This document shows positions 33,502-45,418 of a stretch of DNA of 64,000 nucleotides, piece after piece. The notes under the pieces are model-generated. The model made no database searches. It was not told where the DNA came from and was given only the letters and a program-made list of their open reading frames with translations. The stretch spans positions 82,946,748-83,010,747 of the forward strand of contig CM056742.1 in NCBI GenBank assembly GCA_029851415.1. Direction: 5' to 3'. How positions within the stretch are numbered: the stretch's first letter is position 1; each line of letters starts with the position of its first letter. The DNA is from Eretmocerus hayati (lineage: Eukaryota; Arthropoda; Insecta; Hymenoptera; Aphelinidae). The position numbers and the translations under genes are program-made.

Positions 33502-34160
33502 CTGTCCTTTGCGGCTTTGAATCCAGGTGCTGTTGCTTCTTCTGCGGTTAGAAATGTACGCTTCGGCATTTTTTTCCAATAGAGACCCAGCTCGTCGCCG
33601 TTGAAAATTTGAGAAAGTGAATATCCTTTTTCAGCTATCAACTGTGCGAGAGTAGGACAAAATTGCCGAGCGCCTTCGTCATCTGCCGATGCTTTTTCTC
33701 CCGTGAAGCTAACATTGTGCAATAAAAATCTCTTTCGAAATCGATCAAACCACCCTGGGCTTGCTCCAAATTTTTCTCCAGCATAGGACTCGCAAGTTTC
33801 AGTGACATGTTTGTGCAAAATAAGTGCTTGCTCGCGTATCAACAACGTAGACAGTGGCACATGTTGTCTAATCATAGCCTGGATCCATATATATAACATC
33901 TGTTCCATTTTTTCTATACCTGGACTGCGGCTGATTTTGCTTACTTTAGCATGCATTCCGAGAGCTTGCGTACTTTCTCGAATTTTAATCTCGTTATCGC
34001 GAATGCTGCGTATCGTTGATTCCCCAACCTCAAATTTCCTAGCGACGTGTGCAATTTTCTCTCCCTTTTTAAGTTCATCCAAAACTCGTAATTTTTCAGC
34101 CAAATTGAGCACTTTTCTAGTTTGTTTCTTCTCCGAAGGGCCTTTTTTGGATGGGGCCAT
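33502..34160 (-). CDS. Tigger transposase, exon 1 (N-terminal DNA binding and start of catalytic domain)
   Basis: ATG at 34160 is inside the element, about 240 bases from its end. Residues about 15-65 form a CENP-B/Psq-type helix-turn-helix (LNLAEKLRVLDELKKGEKIA, VARKFEVGESTIRSIR). Residues about 80-150 form the CENPB/Tc5 second DNA-binding domain, ending GWFDRFRKRF. The catalytic core starts with IFNGDELGLYWKKMP, giving the first Asp at residue 189. The exon ends at residue 220 with AG|GTACTT. The intron is 70 bp (33432-33501) and splits an Arg codon. This domain order is diagnostic of pogo/Tigger transposases, which excise and reinsert the element at TA sites. Confidence 0.93.
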
Positions 34161-35282
34161 GATTGTAATAAAACGGAAACTGTTACAGAAAATTTTGGGT
34201 CCTAATTTGCTTCATAATGTCAACAGACTGAAGTTGTTGACACTTTTATATTCGTCTGCTTTGGTTCAAATTCTTCGAGTCGTTCGAAAACATCCGCACA
34301 TAACCGGGGTTCTGAAGCGCAGTTAACGAGAAATGGTCACAACGGACGAACCGCAGATACGCGAATTCGCAGATACCGAATCCGCAGATGGCGGGGTTTT
34401 CCTGTACATCACTATACCCAGTCATCACAATCAATGCTGGACTCTGATTGGAATTTTCTAGCTGTGGAACGGTTTCAAATGCATTTTTGAGAGCATAATA
34501 ATGTAAATTAGTCATGGCGAATCAAACAGTTCCATCTTCAGATAAAGTATTATTTGTTAGAGAAGATATATCATTTGTTGGAGAAGATGGTGCCCTAAAG
34601 AGATGAATTATATTGAATAGGAGATTGTTTTTCAGTCAGATTCATAGTGCGGTCGGAGGCTCATCATACAGAGTGAGAAATTACAAGGACAATCCACTAT
34701 CATAATGGCACAATTACATTTGACTGCTTGAGACAGTGAACACAAGGTCAACTCCCCTAGAAATGCACCTTGAGACATGTTGGAAATTAGAATTGTGCAT
34801 AAATAGTTTTGATAAGACATTTCTCGCATTCACCTCTACTAGCACCACATACAATGTACCTTGTGCTCTCATGAATCAAATCCCCTGCGTAAAAGAACCG
34901 ACACGGTTCAGTCGAGTCGGCTCGATCTAGTTTTGTCAAAATTTGTATCCAGATCGCAACTGAAAAAGCCAGTTGTATGGACAAAAGGTTTATTCATAAG
35001 GGTGGACCAAGAAAAAATTAAAAAAAACATCAGGTTGGGGAAGTCCAGTCGAGACCCGGACGCGAATTCACGGTCGGTCGACTCGTCCGATCTGAAGTCC
35101 AACACCTTGCTCCGGGGCCAGCAGGGGCCAGTGAGGGAGGTTATGGGACATGTCGTAACAGGCTCACTTGGAGTGTGAGTTGCTATAGGTACACTTGGAG
35201 TGTACCGGATCGCTATAGCTATTATACATATACAAAATATTAGTAAGCGTTGCGTCGTTACTCAATTACTCATATATATATA

Positions 35283-36374
35283 CAGTACCTTTCATAAATG
35301 ATGGATCAAGTGGGGTCTCACTAAAACAGTGATATTTCCAATATACTTTGTCGTACGGGAATTTTGAAAAAAGCATATGAAAGATCACAAAAAAAAATAT
35401 CAATTCATGTGTTTGAAACATTCATTGCGTCCTTTTTGATCGCCCGTAGTCAACGATGAAGATCTAAAAAATTTCTCCTTCAATCAATCACCTGCTACTT
35501 TGGCGGGAGTGATTGGATCATAAAAATTCTCACGGGATCTTATAGATCTCCTCAGAACCTACAACTTCCTTCTTTTAAAGTTCTCTCTACGACATTTCCT
35601 GTCCAAGTAACGAGCTTGGGAAGAGAACTTTGTATCACATGGACTGCTTATGGAGATACCGCGGCTGGCACCTATTTCGTCTCGCCTTGCCCTACTCTAG
35701 CGCAAAAATTCATCAAAAACATATCATGGCACATGGTTTCGACGTAAAATTATCTCATCTTTCAGAATATTTGATCAGATTTTGTCTTGAATGTGATCTA
35801 TAGGGACAAAACATGAAATGAATCAATTTTCCCAATAAAACTTGAGAAATCGGGGTTGCCTCCAATCTAAGACAAAATCTGACCAAATATTCTGAAAGAT
35901 GAGATCATTTCACGTCGAAATCATGTGCTGTGATATTTTTTTGATGAATTTTTGCACCAGAATAGTGCAAGGCGAGACGAAATAGGCACCAGCTTCGGCA
36001 TCTCCGTAAGCAGTCCATGTTATACAAAGTTTTCTTTCCAAGCTCGTTACTTGGACAGGAAAGGTCGTAGAGAAAACTTTGAAAAAAGGAAACTGTAGGT
36101 TTTGAAAGGATCTACAAGATCCCGTGAGAATTTTTGTGATCCAATTACCCCCGCCAAAGTTGTAGGTGATTGATTTGAGAAGAAATTTTTTAGATTTTCA
36201 TCGTTGACTACGGGCGATCAAAAAGGACGCAATGAATGTTTTGAACATATGAATCGATAGATTTTTTTGTAATCTCTCAGATGCTTTTTTTGAAATTCCC
36301 GTAAGACAAAGTATATTGGAAATATCACTGTTCTATTGAGACCCTACTTGATCCATTATTTATGGAAGGTACTG
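35283..36374. mobile_element. palindromic mariner-like MITE, copy 2 (1.09 kb)
   Basis: Ends CAGTACCTTTCATAAATGATGGATCAAGT and its mirror, flanked by TA duplications (35281-35282, 36375-36376). The whole element is one inverted repeat around a centre near 35829, with moderate divergence between halves. TA target plus CAG-start ends fit a Tc1/mariner relative. No transposase. It shares internal blocks with 6290-7215. Confidence 0.85.
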
Positions 36375-36418
36375 TACACTCATAAACTCAGTGAGCATGA
36401 TCGTCATCATATATGGTG

Positions 36419-36464
36419 AGTATATATATATATATATATAGTATATATATAGAGTATATATATA

Positions 36465-36496
<32 letters not shown>
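36419..36496. repeat. (TA)n microsatellite
   Basis: Nearly pure TA repeat next to the GGGTGG element. A shorter TA run is on its other side at 41008-41022, so the element probably inserted into a TA tract. Confidence 0.85.
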
Positions 36497-36499
<3 letters not shown>

Positions 36500-36869
36500 G
36501 GTGGTCCTTATTTCCCAATTTTCACAGATCCTTTCTCCCCCCCCCCCCTCTGGATACCTTCTTTGAGCCGAAAAAACATGGGGAAAATTTTCCCCGAGCC
36601 CCTAGAGAGTGATTTAATAGTGCCTCAAAGAGCATCTTGCTTTGAAACTCAAGTAAAAAATAACGCTCTTTGTGATTTTTCTGTCCCTATGTTCGAGCTC
36701 TTGAAACTCAGTGTTTTTCCGCGAATGTAAAAGTGGGGATACATATTCCCACGTAAAATTTGATGCTGAATCGAATTTCATCGTGACTTTTGAACTAAGA
36801 TGCCACCCAATACTCGTAAATTGCGTTTTCCGACGCGGAAAACATTTTTAGCGCGACTTTTCCATCTTA

Positions 36870-38240
36870 TTCGAGTGTCTCAGGCGTCACTTACTCCCTC
36901 AAGATTAATCTAAACCACCTATTTTCATGTAAAAAAAGACGCTGAATTGGAATCCATCGTTATTTCCTGGGTATAATGTCGCCCAACGTGAGGAAAATGC
37001 GTTTTTCCACCGAGAAAGCACCTTAAGTGAGTCTTTCACGCCCGAATCGAGTGTCTCAGGCGTCACTCACTCTCTCGAGATCAATACGAACGACCTAATT
37101 TCATGTAAAAAAACACGCTGAATTAGAATTTATCCTTATTTCCTAGGTATAATGTCGCCTAACGTGAGAAAAATCCGCTTTTCCACCGAGAAAGTACCTT
37201 AAGCGAGTCTTTCACGCCCGAATCGAGTGTCTCAGGCGTCACTCACTCTCTCGGGATCAATACGAACGACATAATTTCATGTAAAAAACCCGCTGGATTG
37301 GAATCCATTGTTATTTACCAGGTATAATGTCGCCTAACGTGAGAAAAATGTGTTTTTCCACCAAGGAAGCTACCTAAGCTCATCTTTCACGCGGGAATCG
37401 AGTGTCTCACACTTTCTCGAGATTGATCTTAACGACCTGATTCCATGTAAAAAAACCACGCTGAATCAAAATTCATCGTTATTTCTCAGGTACAACGACG
37501 CTCAACGTGAGGAAAATCCGTTTTTCCACTGAGAAAGCACCCTAAGCGCGTCCATCACGCGGGAATCGAGTGTCTCAGGCTTCACTCACTTCCTCGAGAT
37601 CGATCTTAATGACCTGATCCCATGTAAAAAACCACGTTGGATCGAAATTCATCATCATTTCTCAGTAACAACGATGCCTAACGTGGAACAAATGCCTTTT
37701 TCCACCGAGGAAGCCCCTCAAGCGAGTCTTTCACGCCCGAATCGAGTGTCTCAAGCGTCACTCACTCTCTCGAGATTAATACGAATGACCTAATTTCATG
37801 TAAAAAAACACGCTGAATTAGAATTCATCCTTATTTCCCGGGTATACTGTCGCCTAACGTGAGAAAAATCCGTTTTTCCACCGAGAAAGTACCTTAAGCG
37901 AGTCTCCCACGCCCGAATCGAGTGTCTCAGGCGTCACTCACTCTGTCGGGATCAATACCAACGACATAATTTCATGTAAAAAACACGCTGAATTGGAATC
38001 CAGCTCCAATTACCAGGTATAATGTCGCCTAACGTGAGAAAAATGTATTTTTCCACCAAGGAAGCACCCTAAGCTCATCTTTCACGCGGGAATCGAGTGT
38101 CTCAGGCGTCACTTACTCTGTCGAGACTGATCTAAACGACCTGATTTTATGTTAAAATCTACGCTGAATCAAAATTCATCGTTATTTTCCGAGTACAACG
38201 ACGCTTAACGTGAAAAAATCCGTTTTTCCTCCAGAATGCA
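36870..38240 (+). repeat. tandem array of ~175-bp unit, left arm
   Basis: The landmark 'tcgagtgtctcaggcgtcact' recurs at about 36876, 37048, 37225, 37400, 37568, 37744, 37918 and 38095. Each unit also carries 'catgtaaaaaa..cgctga' and 'cctaacgtgagaaaaat'. That is eight copies, two or three more than in the right arm. Confidence 0.9.
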
Positions 38241-38739
38241 CCGAAATCCACGAAAGATGACGAATTCCTGGGTAAAATTCATAAAAAGTCTGGAATCAAC
38301 CAAGTCAATTTGAGAGACAGCTCGAAGTCCCTACGAACCATTGTGATTCTTAGAGAACTCAGTCATCATTCTCCACCAGAACATTTTGAAACTCGAGACA
38401 CAAATAGGGATATCATGAGTCAAAAGAATTTACACTTCAGGCATCTACTGGAAAAAAAATTCACGATATCTGATTCGGATGGGATAGTCGATACTCTTTA
38501 TCACGCTTCGACTAGGGAGATGCATTTATAAACAAGAGTAGAGATATCGAGTGACTCAAGTTAACAACATAACCCGAGTCTTCGACTCATAAAATTATGA
38601 AGATCTTTCCTCTTCGATCCTCATCTTTTTCAGAACGGTCATCTTGCTTGCATCTGGATACTGTCTTTTATCCCTTGTTAAACTTAGCTGTATATAATGT
38701 AACTGGGTTTTTGATCGTCTGTGCGCAAATGAGTAATTT

Positions 38740-38935
38740 GCACACTGTTTTTCGCTTTCCATTTGCTCACAGAAGATCAAAAAACATAGTATGATACTCG
38801 GGCGCAATGATTTTCTCCTTCTCATGACTATTTAGACCCTCACCTGCGGCTCGGGCCTAAAAAAGTCACTCGAACTGCGAAAACCATCGTTTGCGCCCTT
38901 GTATCATAATATACTATTCTGATATATTTTGGCCC
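38740..38935. mobile_element. small inverted-repeat element, copy 1 (CCTGCGGCTCGGGC family)
   Basis: Mirrored outer blocks (atagtatgatactcgggcgca / gcgcccttgtatcataatatac) surround a core 'gaccctcacctgcggctcgggcc' and 'gtcactcg'. The same layout and core occur at 57900-58085. Confidence 0.6.
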
Positions 38936-39719
38936 TGGAAATCATGGTCACAGCAGAAGACTTTTTTGTATAGTCAGATTCGACATGGATTCAGACTTGA
39001 AAGTATACCAGAGAGTAATTTAGGAAAGCATTGTGATTCCAGAATCTCGATCGGTTCCCCAGGGACCTACTTATTCGCAACTCACTAAAATTCCATGACA
39101 GCTTGACGTTGCTCGTCGTTAACTGCCAAAACGACCGACGTGAATCGACGCTGACAAAAGGCTGGGAGCAGGGCCTGGATTACTGGAGCGGCCATAGGAT
39201 CCCATTTCCACTTAAAATGCTAGGATTGCGAAGCGTGTAAGGTTTGGTTCGATGACCGGCCGCAATGCACGAGCAAGGGGCGCTACAATCTTCGCGTGAG
39301 ATAGGGACCTCACCCGTGAGGGTTGGGTTGGAGTAAGCCCGATTGATCTCTTTCTGGATTAGGCGGCCGGAGTGCATAGACGTTTTCGTACGAGATACTT
39401 TTATCTCGCGCTTATTGGAGGTGAATTTCAACAAGACGCCATTGATGAATTCGATTCAGCCTAGATCTTCATACGACAGTGAGCGCCTTTAGGAACGGTT
39501 GTGAAGAGAGTTTGTCACGGATCCCGAGAATCCCATATGAGACCAAGTGAGACAGTTTTTCGATTATGGCAGGAACTCTCCCTTAGGTCTCTTTACAGGG
39601 ACCAATTTTGCGGGAGAAATGATGGTGAACTCTGATTGGGCATGGATTTGGAACGTTTTGACCATTCCTACGTGAGTCAGTGACTGCTGAGACCCTCAAA
39701 TCGAATGGAAGAGACATTT

Positions 39720-40660
39720 TGGTCAATTCACATTAGTCTCGAGAGCGTGAGTGACGCCTGAGACACTCAATCCGGGGGTGGAAGATGCGCTTAGGATGCT
39801 TTCTGGTTGGAAAAACGCATTTGTTCCACGTTAGGCATCGTTGTTACTGAGAAATGATGATGAATTTCGATCCAACGTGGTTTTTTACATGGGATCAGGT
39901 CATTAAGATCGATCTCGAGGAAGTGAGTGAAGCCTGAGACACTCGATTCCCGCGTGATGGACGCGCTTAGGGTGCTTTCTCAGTGGAAAAACGGATTTTC
40001 CTCACGTTGAGCGTCGTTGTACCTGAGAAATAACGATGAATTTTGATTCAGCGTGGTTTTTTTACATGGAATCAGGTCGTTAAGATCAATCTCGAGAAAG
40101 TGTGAGACACTCGATTCCCGCGTGAAAGATGAGCTTAGGTAGCTTCCTTGGTGGAAAAACACATTTTTCTCACGTTAGGCGACATTATACCTGGTGAATA
40201 ACAATGGATTCCAATCCAGCGGTTTTTTACATGAAATTATGTCGTTTGTATTGATCCCGAGAGAGTGAGTGACGCCTGAGACACTCGATTCGGGCGTGAA
40301 AGACTCGCTTAAGGTACTTTCTCGGTGGAAAAGCGGATTTTTCTCACGTTAGGCGACATTATACCTAGGAAATAAGGATAAATTCTAATTCAGCGTGTTT
40401 TTTTACATGAAATTAGGTCGTTCGTATTGATCTCGAGAGAGTGAGTGACGCCTGAGACACTCGATTCGGGCGTGAAAGACTCACTTAAGGTGCTTTCTCG
40501 GTGGAAAAACGCATTTTCCTCACGTTGGGCGACATTATACCCAGGAAATAACGATGGATTCCAATTCAGCGTCTTTTTTTACATGAAAATAGGTGGTTTA
40601 GATTAATCTTGAGGGAGTAAGTGACGCCTGAGACACTCGAATAAGATGAAAAAGTCGCGC
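39720..40660 (-). repeat. tandem array of ~175-bp unit, right arm
   Basis: Inverted counterpart: 'agtgacgcctgagacactcga' recurs about every 175 bases from 39752 to 40640, about six copies. Confidence 0.9.
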
Positions 40661-41559
40661 TAAAAATGTTTTCCGCGTCAGAAAACGCAATTTACGAGTA
40701 TTGGGTGGCATCTTAGTTCAAAAGTCACGATGAAATTCGATTCAGCATCAAATTTTACGTGGGAATATGTATCCCCACTTTTACATTCGCGGAAAAACAC
40801 TGAGTTTCAAGAGCTCGAACATAGGGACAGAAAAATCACAAAGAGCGTTATTTTTTACTTGAGTTTCAAAGCAAGATGCTCTTTGAGGCACTATTAAATC
40901 ACTCTCTAGGGGCTCGGGGAAAATTTTCCCCATGTTTTTTCGGCTCAAAGAAGGTATCCAGAGGGGGGGAGGAAGGATCTGTGAAACTTGGGAAATAAGG
41001 ACCACCCTAATATATATATATACGCAGCTTTCCGGGCCTAGGATATTTCCGGGACTCACGAAAAAAATTCCGGGACTTACATATTCGCAACAGCTATATA
41101 CGGGATTCCCGGAAATTAATGGATACATATTTATATATATATATGAGCAACGACGCAACGCTTACTAATATTCTGTATATGTATAATAGCTATAGCAACC
41201 CGGTACACTCCAAGTATAGCTATAGCAACTCACACTCCAATTACGCCTGTTACGACATGCCTCATAACTTACCTCGCTGGCCCCGAGGTCAAAAGTTGGA
41301 CTTCAGGTCGGACGTAACGATCGACCGTGAGTTCGCGCCCGGGTTTCGACTGGACTTCCTCACCCTGATATTTTTTTTTATTTTTTTTGGTCCATCCTTA
41401 TAAATAAACTTCTTGTCCATACAACTGGCTTTTTCAGTTGCGATCTGGACACAAATTTTGATAAAACTAGATCGAGCCGAGTCAGTTGAGCCGAGTCAGC
41501 TGAGCCGACTCGGCTCAGTCGAGTCGTCTGAGACGAGTCGGTTCTTTTACGCAGGGTCA

Positions 41560-42900
41560 GCATATTGCAAGTGACTCAATCAGAGGTGCAGTTTGTAATG
41601 AATATTCCTTGGCTTGAGAATGATTGGTTAGATGACAAACCTTTCCTCCAACAGCCTGAATTTTATGACCTCCTGAGGTATTTGTAGTTATTCATCTGAT
41701 TTGGGATAATATTGGTTTCTAGAAGCACTCTTCTACACAGATGTAGCCAGGTACATACAAAAGATATTTGATTTGATTTGCTGAATGCGTAAAAAATCTG
41801 ATCATCATAGTATCAATCATAGAATCATCCATTTTTGCTTATGGAACATCATTCACACTCAAAGTGATGATTCCCTCAAGTTGATATTTTTGATGAGACA
41901 TGGAGGCTGCATATTCATACACGCAGCCCTTGATATTAGGTATGATTTTCATACAGAAAACTGGAGTATGATGGTACAAATATCCAGAATGTAAACCACA
42001 CGTGAATCAGTGAAATAGGAACAAAATTACTGATGGATCAGTCTATATACACCGATTCATTGAGTAAAAATTGATTTCATTTTACTGACCCGATCAGTGT
42101 ATATGGACTGATTGTCAGTTAGATCTGACTGATTTATGCTGAGAGAGCATATCGTGATCATTTCCAGATCCTCACAAAAAATACCCACAGTATACCCATA
42201 CTGTGAGTAGTTTCACGTGAAAAGAATGTGTTTAGGACAGGGTGGGCTTCCATTCTATCTCATACTCATTACATTCCATCATCCTTCATTTCATTCTCCA
42301 TACTTCAACGCGATCTAATCTTCTTCTTTGCACCATTCCTATCCACATCTCATTACATTCTTCATACATGCGCCAATGATCACCTACTTCATCAATCATC
42401 ATCATCATCCCTTTCCCCATCTATCATATGCCATCTGCGGACAGAAACGGAGAGGCCTAAGCTTCCATCGTTGGTACAATCGTTCTCTGCACTTGCGACA
42501 TCATAGTACCTATATATGGTGAGCAAGTGTAGGAAGTGGTGCAAATTCAACGATGGCTTGAAGCAAAGGTTCAACAGACAGACTTTTGACGGATCCTCAC
42601 GCATCAATTGAAGTCAGACGATGACGGCGGTACCCATAGAATGCCTTAAAACGTTGCAGTAGCGCGTATTCCTACGCCTGATGCCATACGAAAATAAGGT
42701 GAATGAAATAAGGGTGCCATAAGGTGAGTGGGATCTCCAGAAAGGGAATATGGTACAAGAACATGATAACACGACAAGGGTGCAACAAACATACTTTTGA
42801 CAGTTTTGTCAAATGAATCCTCTCCGAGTTATGATAACACATCTTTACAATTCACTGGTTCACAAATAACTTTTCCAGGGAAAATTCCTGCTAAAATTTA
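41560..42900. other. unassigned sequence
   Basis: Contains CTGAT/ATCAG words at 41990-42140 (relative of 31290-31640) and a TTTGATTTGATTTG run near 41769 that could be a LINE tail. The rest shows nothing recognised. Confidence 0.35.
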
Positions 42901-43260
42901 AAGGGTGACGAATATCGAGAAACCTATAATGATCAGGGTTGAAGATTTAGTTGAAAAACTTGAACAAAGTAATTTTAGAGCAATTCAAAGGGGTAAGACA
43001 TCGAAAAACAAATTTAAAACCCGTGGTGTGAAGGTATATAAAATATAATCGGCACAAACATAGAGAAGGACAAAAATCCATGGGACAGGTAAATAAAACA
43101 GGTGAATTGGAACGGATGGAATCCGAAAGAGTAAGAAAAATAAGAAAAAATGAAAACACCGTGATGGTAAAATTATAAAATAAAGTCGTTACAAACATCA
43201 AAAGGGTGAATATCCATGAAAAAGGTAAAGTCAAACAGGTAAAATATGACAGGTAGGATA
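42900..43260. repeat. degenerate tandem repeat of ~135 bp
   Basis: 'ataaaatataatcggcacaaacat...aatccatgggacaggtaaataaaacaggt' near 43030 recurs as a diverged copy near 43165. Fragments appear around 42900 as well. Confidence 0.45.
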
Positions 43261-43614
43261 AACCCTGGTTGAAATGTTAAAAAATCTAGGGGAACAAATA
43301 AATAATGGACTCGCTTCGCGTAACTTTTGGATCAGGTCATGTTAGGATAGTAAGGTCTAGGGATATTCTTCTTCAGGGTATTACCAGGTAGGGTTGGGTT
43401 CAATGATATCTAGGAGAATTTTCCACCACGGAGGGTCAGCTCAGGTTAGGCTAAAACAGGTCTAGGGATATTCAATCAGGGTCAGGTTAGTATCTAAGAG
43501 AAAAAATATAGTAATTCCGGACACCGAAAAGTCGTGACGCGTTTTGATATTATTTGATTTGTATTTCATTCTACTGTATGGGAAAAATGTCAAGGAGATG
43601 ATTTAGATGTTCCT

Positions 43615-43762
43615 CGACGTGCTGAATCGATTGGTTGATACGGAATTTTGTTGAATTGTAATTATAAAGGCCTTATAGCCCGATGTAAGAGAGGTATGGA
43701 GCAGCTAGAATGAAACAAGCCCCAATCGAAATTTTGTATCAACCAATCGATCCAGCATGTCG
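43615..43762. repeat. 148-bp inverted-repeat element
   Basis: 43615-43650 and 43728-43762 are mirror copies (cgacgtgctgaatcgattgg against ccaatcgatccagcatgtcg), with a 77-bp loop. MITE-like. Confidence 0.55.
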
Positions 43763-44339
43763 CGAAGCGTGTAAATTTACCTCCTCAGATTTTTTGAGGG
43801 AAGGGGACAATGTTCCTAGTTTTTGAGATGAAGGAGAATTACAACTAAATGGAGGAAAATTCATAAGTATAAGAGTAATATTCGGTAGGCACTTAGAATC
43901 TAGCATTCCTATCCAGAGATGCCTCCAAACCTGGCATAAGAATTCCAGGACGATCCGTCAAACCAGTGAGGAGTTTTGCTGAGTCATAGGAAACTACATA
44001 CATATACACAGACACGGGCAGAGGGCTCGAAAGATGAGTTTGTATTAATTTTGTGAGGGCTTATGAAGAAAAACTGAGACCTACATTAGATACACCTTGG
44101 AGAAAGGGGAGGGACTGTACAAACTCCATGTATCCAAGAGCTCCACTGGAGGAGAGAAAAAATTTTTCAGAAAAAATTTGACGAAAATTCTCCTGGCGCC
44201 AAATGAATGCTTTCTCTTCTGAGAGAGCAAAATGCCAATATGAACGTGTTTGAGGGCTCTCATCTCTGTTATCAGATAGTAATCGAAGTTCTGCGAGGTC
44301 TTCTCAATTGTCATGGATAAGATCTTGATAATTGGCCCA

Positions 44340-44565
44340 CATGAATCAGAATCTATTCAGAAGTTCCTGAGTGACAAATCCGAAAGAAAATCGGAAAAGG
44401 CGCTGAGACTGGCCCCGCCCACTCTATGTTTTAGCACAGTTCATCTCCCCTACCCCGCCTTTTACTGTTCTATGCTATAGCATTACATGGCGAGACCCGA
44501 TTCGGACCATTTTTTGTTTTCCTTTCGGTGTATCTCGGGAACTTCTGAATCGATTCTGATCTATG
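44340..44565. repeat. 226-bp inverted-repeat element
   Basis: 44340-44398 and 44510-44565 mirror each other (atcagaatctattcagaagt against acttctgaatcgattctgat), with a GC-rich loop. MITE-like; ends and target duplication not fixed. Confidence 0.55.
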
Positions 44566-44797
44566 TAGCCTCATATTGAAGATTTTCACTTGGTTAATCG
44601 AGTAGGCCGAACAGAATTTTGATAATTATCCTGATAAGAGGAATGGGAGCTCTCAAAAACAGCAATATTGGCGTTGTCCACATCGTTGACATCGAACTCC
44701 TCGAAGATGAGACGTGATAGATCAATTCTGAAAACGAATCCGGAATCAGCAACTCAAAATGCTTCGGAACGCGTCTTCAGAATCCATGGCACATGGA

Positions 44798-45418
44798 ATA
44801 GATTGATTGATTGAATATTCATTGTGGACGGGGGGTTAGACCCCATTTGCCCTAACTTGGAAAACATGGTATAGTGCAATTAACAATAATTGGAATAAGA
44901 CCAAACATGAAGTTAAAACTGAGCAATTTCAGACTATGGAAGTGTATAAGAGGTGATCCAACAAAATGACAAATCAGTGCAGTATACATTTTCCCATCTT
45001 TTCCTCGCGTGAATAGAGACTTCGCAATAAGATAACGTCGAGAGCTCTCGCAAGATTTTTCACGGTGATAAAACTACGGTAACTCTTAGCAAGGAGGTTG
45101 AAGGGCATGTATGAGAGATTGTGGTACGGCTCTGAGGCCCTCGCGGTTAGCACGCTCGAACCAGTCGTCGCGGTCTTGATTAAATAGATAATTCAGCAGG
45201 GATTTCTTCAATGCATCCAAGCTCATCTCAAACTCAAGGGGTAGAAGTTGATTTAGAAGATACGAGGCGCGGATAGTGAACGATTGATTGAGGGCTTCAG
45301 TGCGAGGAGCGGGACGAGTGAGCTCTTTTTTCTTGGACCCTCTCTCTGATTGGCGTAGGTTAGGGATTTCTGATGCGAGGGAGAACTTGGATCGGAGGAA
45401 GGTTGCTTCGGTGCCTTT
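44798..45418 (-). mobile_element. minus-strand LINE, C-terminal coding end and 3' tail
   Basis: The minus frame ending at 45086 has a C-terminal segment NQSFTIRASYLLNQLLPLEF followed by LKKSLLNYLFNQ. This is the pattern that closes the reverse-transcriptase ORF of Jockey/CR1-like LINEs (S-F-x-x-A-x-x-L-x-N-x-L-P-x-E ... F-K-x-x-L-x-x-Y-L). It is followed by a 3' UTR with a stem (GGGGTCTAACCCCCC near 44850-44836) and a tail of GATT/AATC repeats ending near 44799. The 5' side is cut where plus-strand R1 sequence begins at about 45419. Confidence 0.6.

Larger units (their letters stand above)
32207..34404 (-). mobile_element. Tigger/pogo DNA transposon, apparently full length
   Basis: A 2198-bp element flanked by TA duplications (32205-32206, 34405-34406). 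Its TIRs are CAGGCGTACCCCGGTATCTGCGG and the mirrored CAGGAAAACCCCGCCATCTGCGG. Subterminal motifs CCGCAGATACCGAA are repeated at both ends (32263-32282 and 34343-34388). It encodes one spliced transposase with all expected motifs and no stop. The TIR start CAGG and the TA target fit the pogo/Tigger branch of Tc1-mariner. Confidence 0.93.
36499..41007. mobile_element. 4.5-kb GGGTGGTCC-ended element with tandem repeats in its TIRs
   Basis: Ends GGGTGGTCCTTATTTCCC and GGGAAATAAGGACCACCC, next to TA on both sides. The arms mirror each other for about 1.2 kb (36499-37710 against 39800-41007), including the C-run near 36540. Each arm includes tandem copies of a roughly 175-bp unit. The unique interior (38240-39720) has another repeat at 38740-38935 and no recognisable protein. 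Small identical frames at 37350-37532 (+) and 39980-40162 (-) come from the duplicated arms. Confidence 0.8.
34883..41556. mobile_element. 6.7-kb TIR element containing two other inverted-repeat elements
   Basis: Ends CCCTGCGTAAAAGAACCGAC (from 34883) and GTCGGTTCTTTTACGCAGGG (to 41556). The outer arms (34883-35280 and about 41115-41556) mirror each other through landmarks: the ctagatcgagcc block, cagttgtatggacaa, gtccagtcga, ggtacactcc and acgacgcaacgctta. The subterminal region is rich in GAGCCGAGTC/GACTCGGCTC words, more expanded on the right. The tip shares CCCTGC with the 9.08-kb element at 3986. The middle is filled by the palindromic MITE at 35283 and the 4.5-kb element at 36499. No exact target duplication is seen and no transposase. 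Confidence 0.7.

Noticed and set aside
41735..41781. LINE 3' tail (TTTGATTTGATTTG)
   Set aside because: Only a short repeat run with no stem or coding end; too weak to call.
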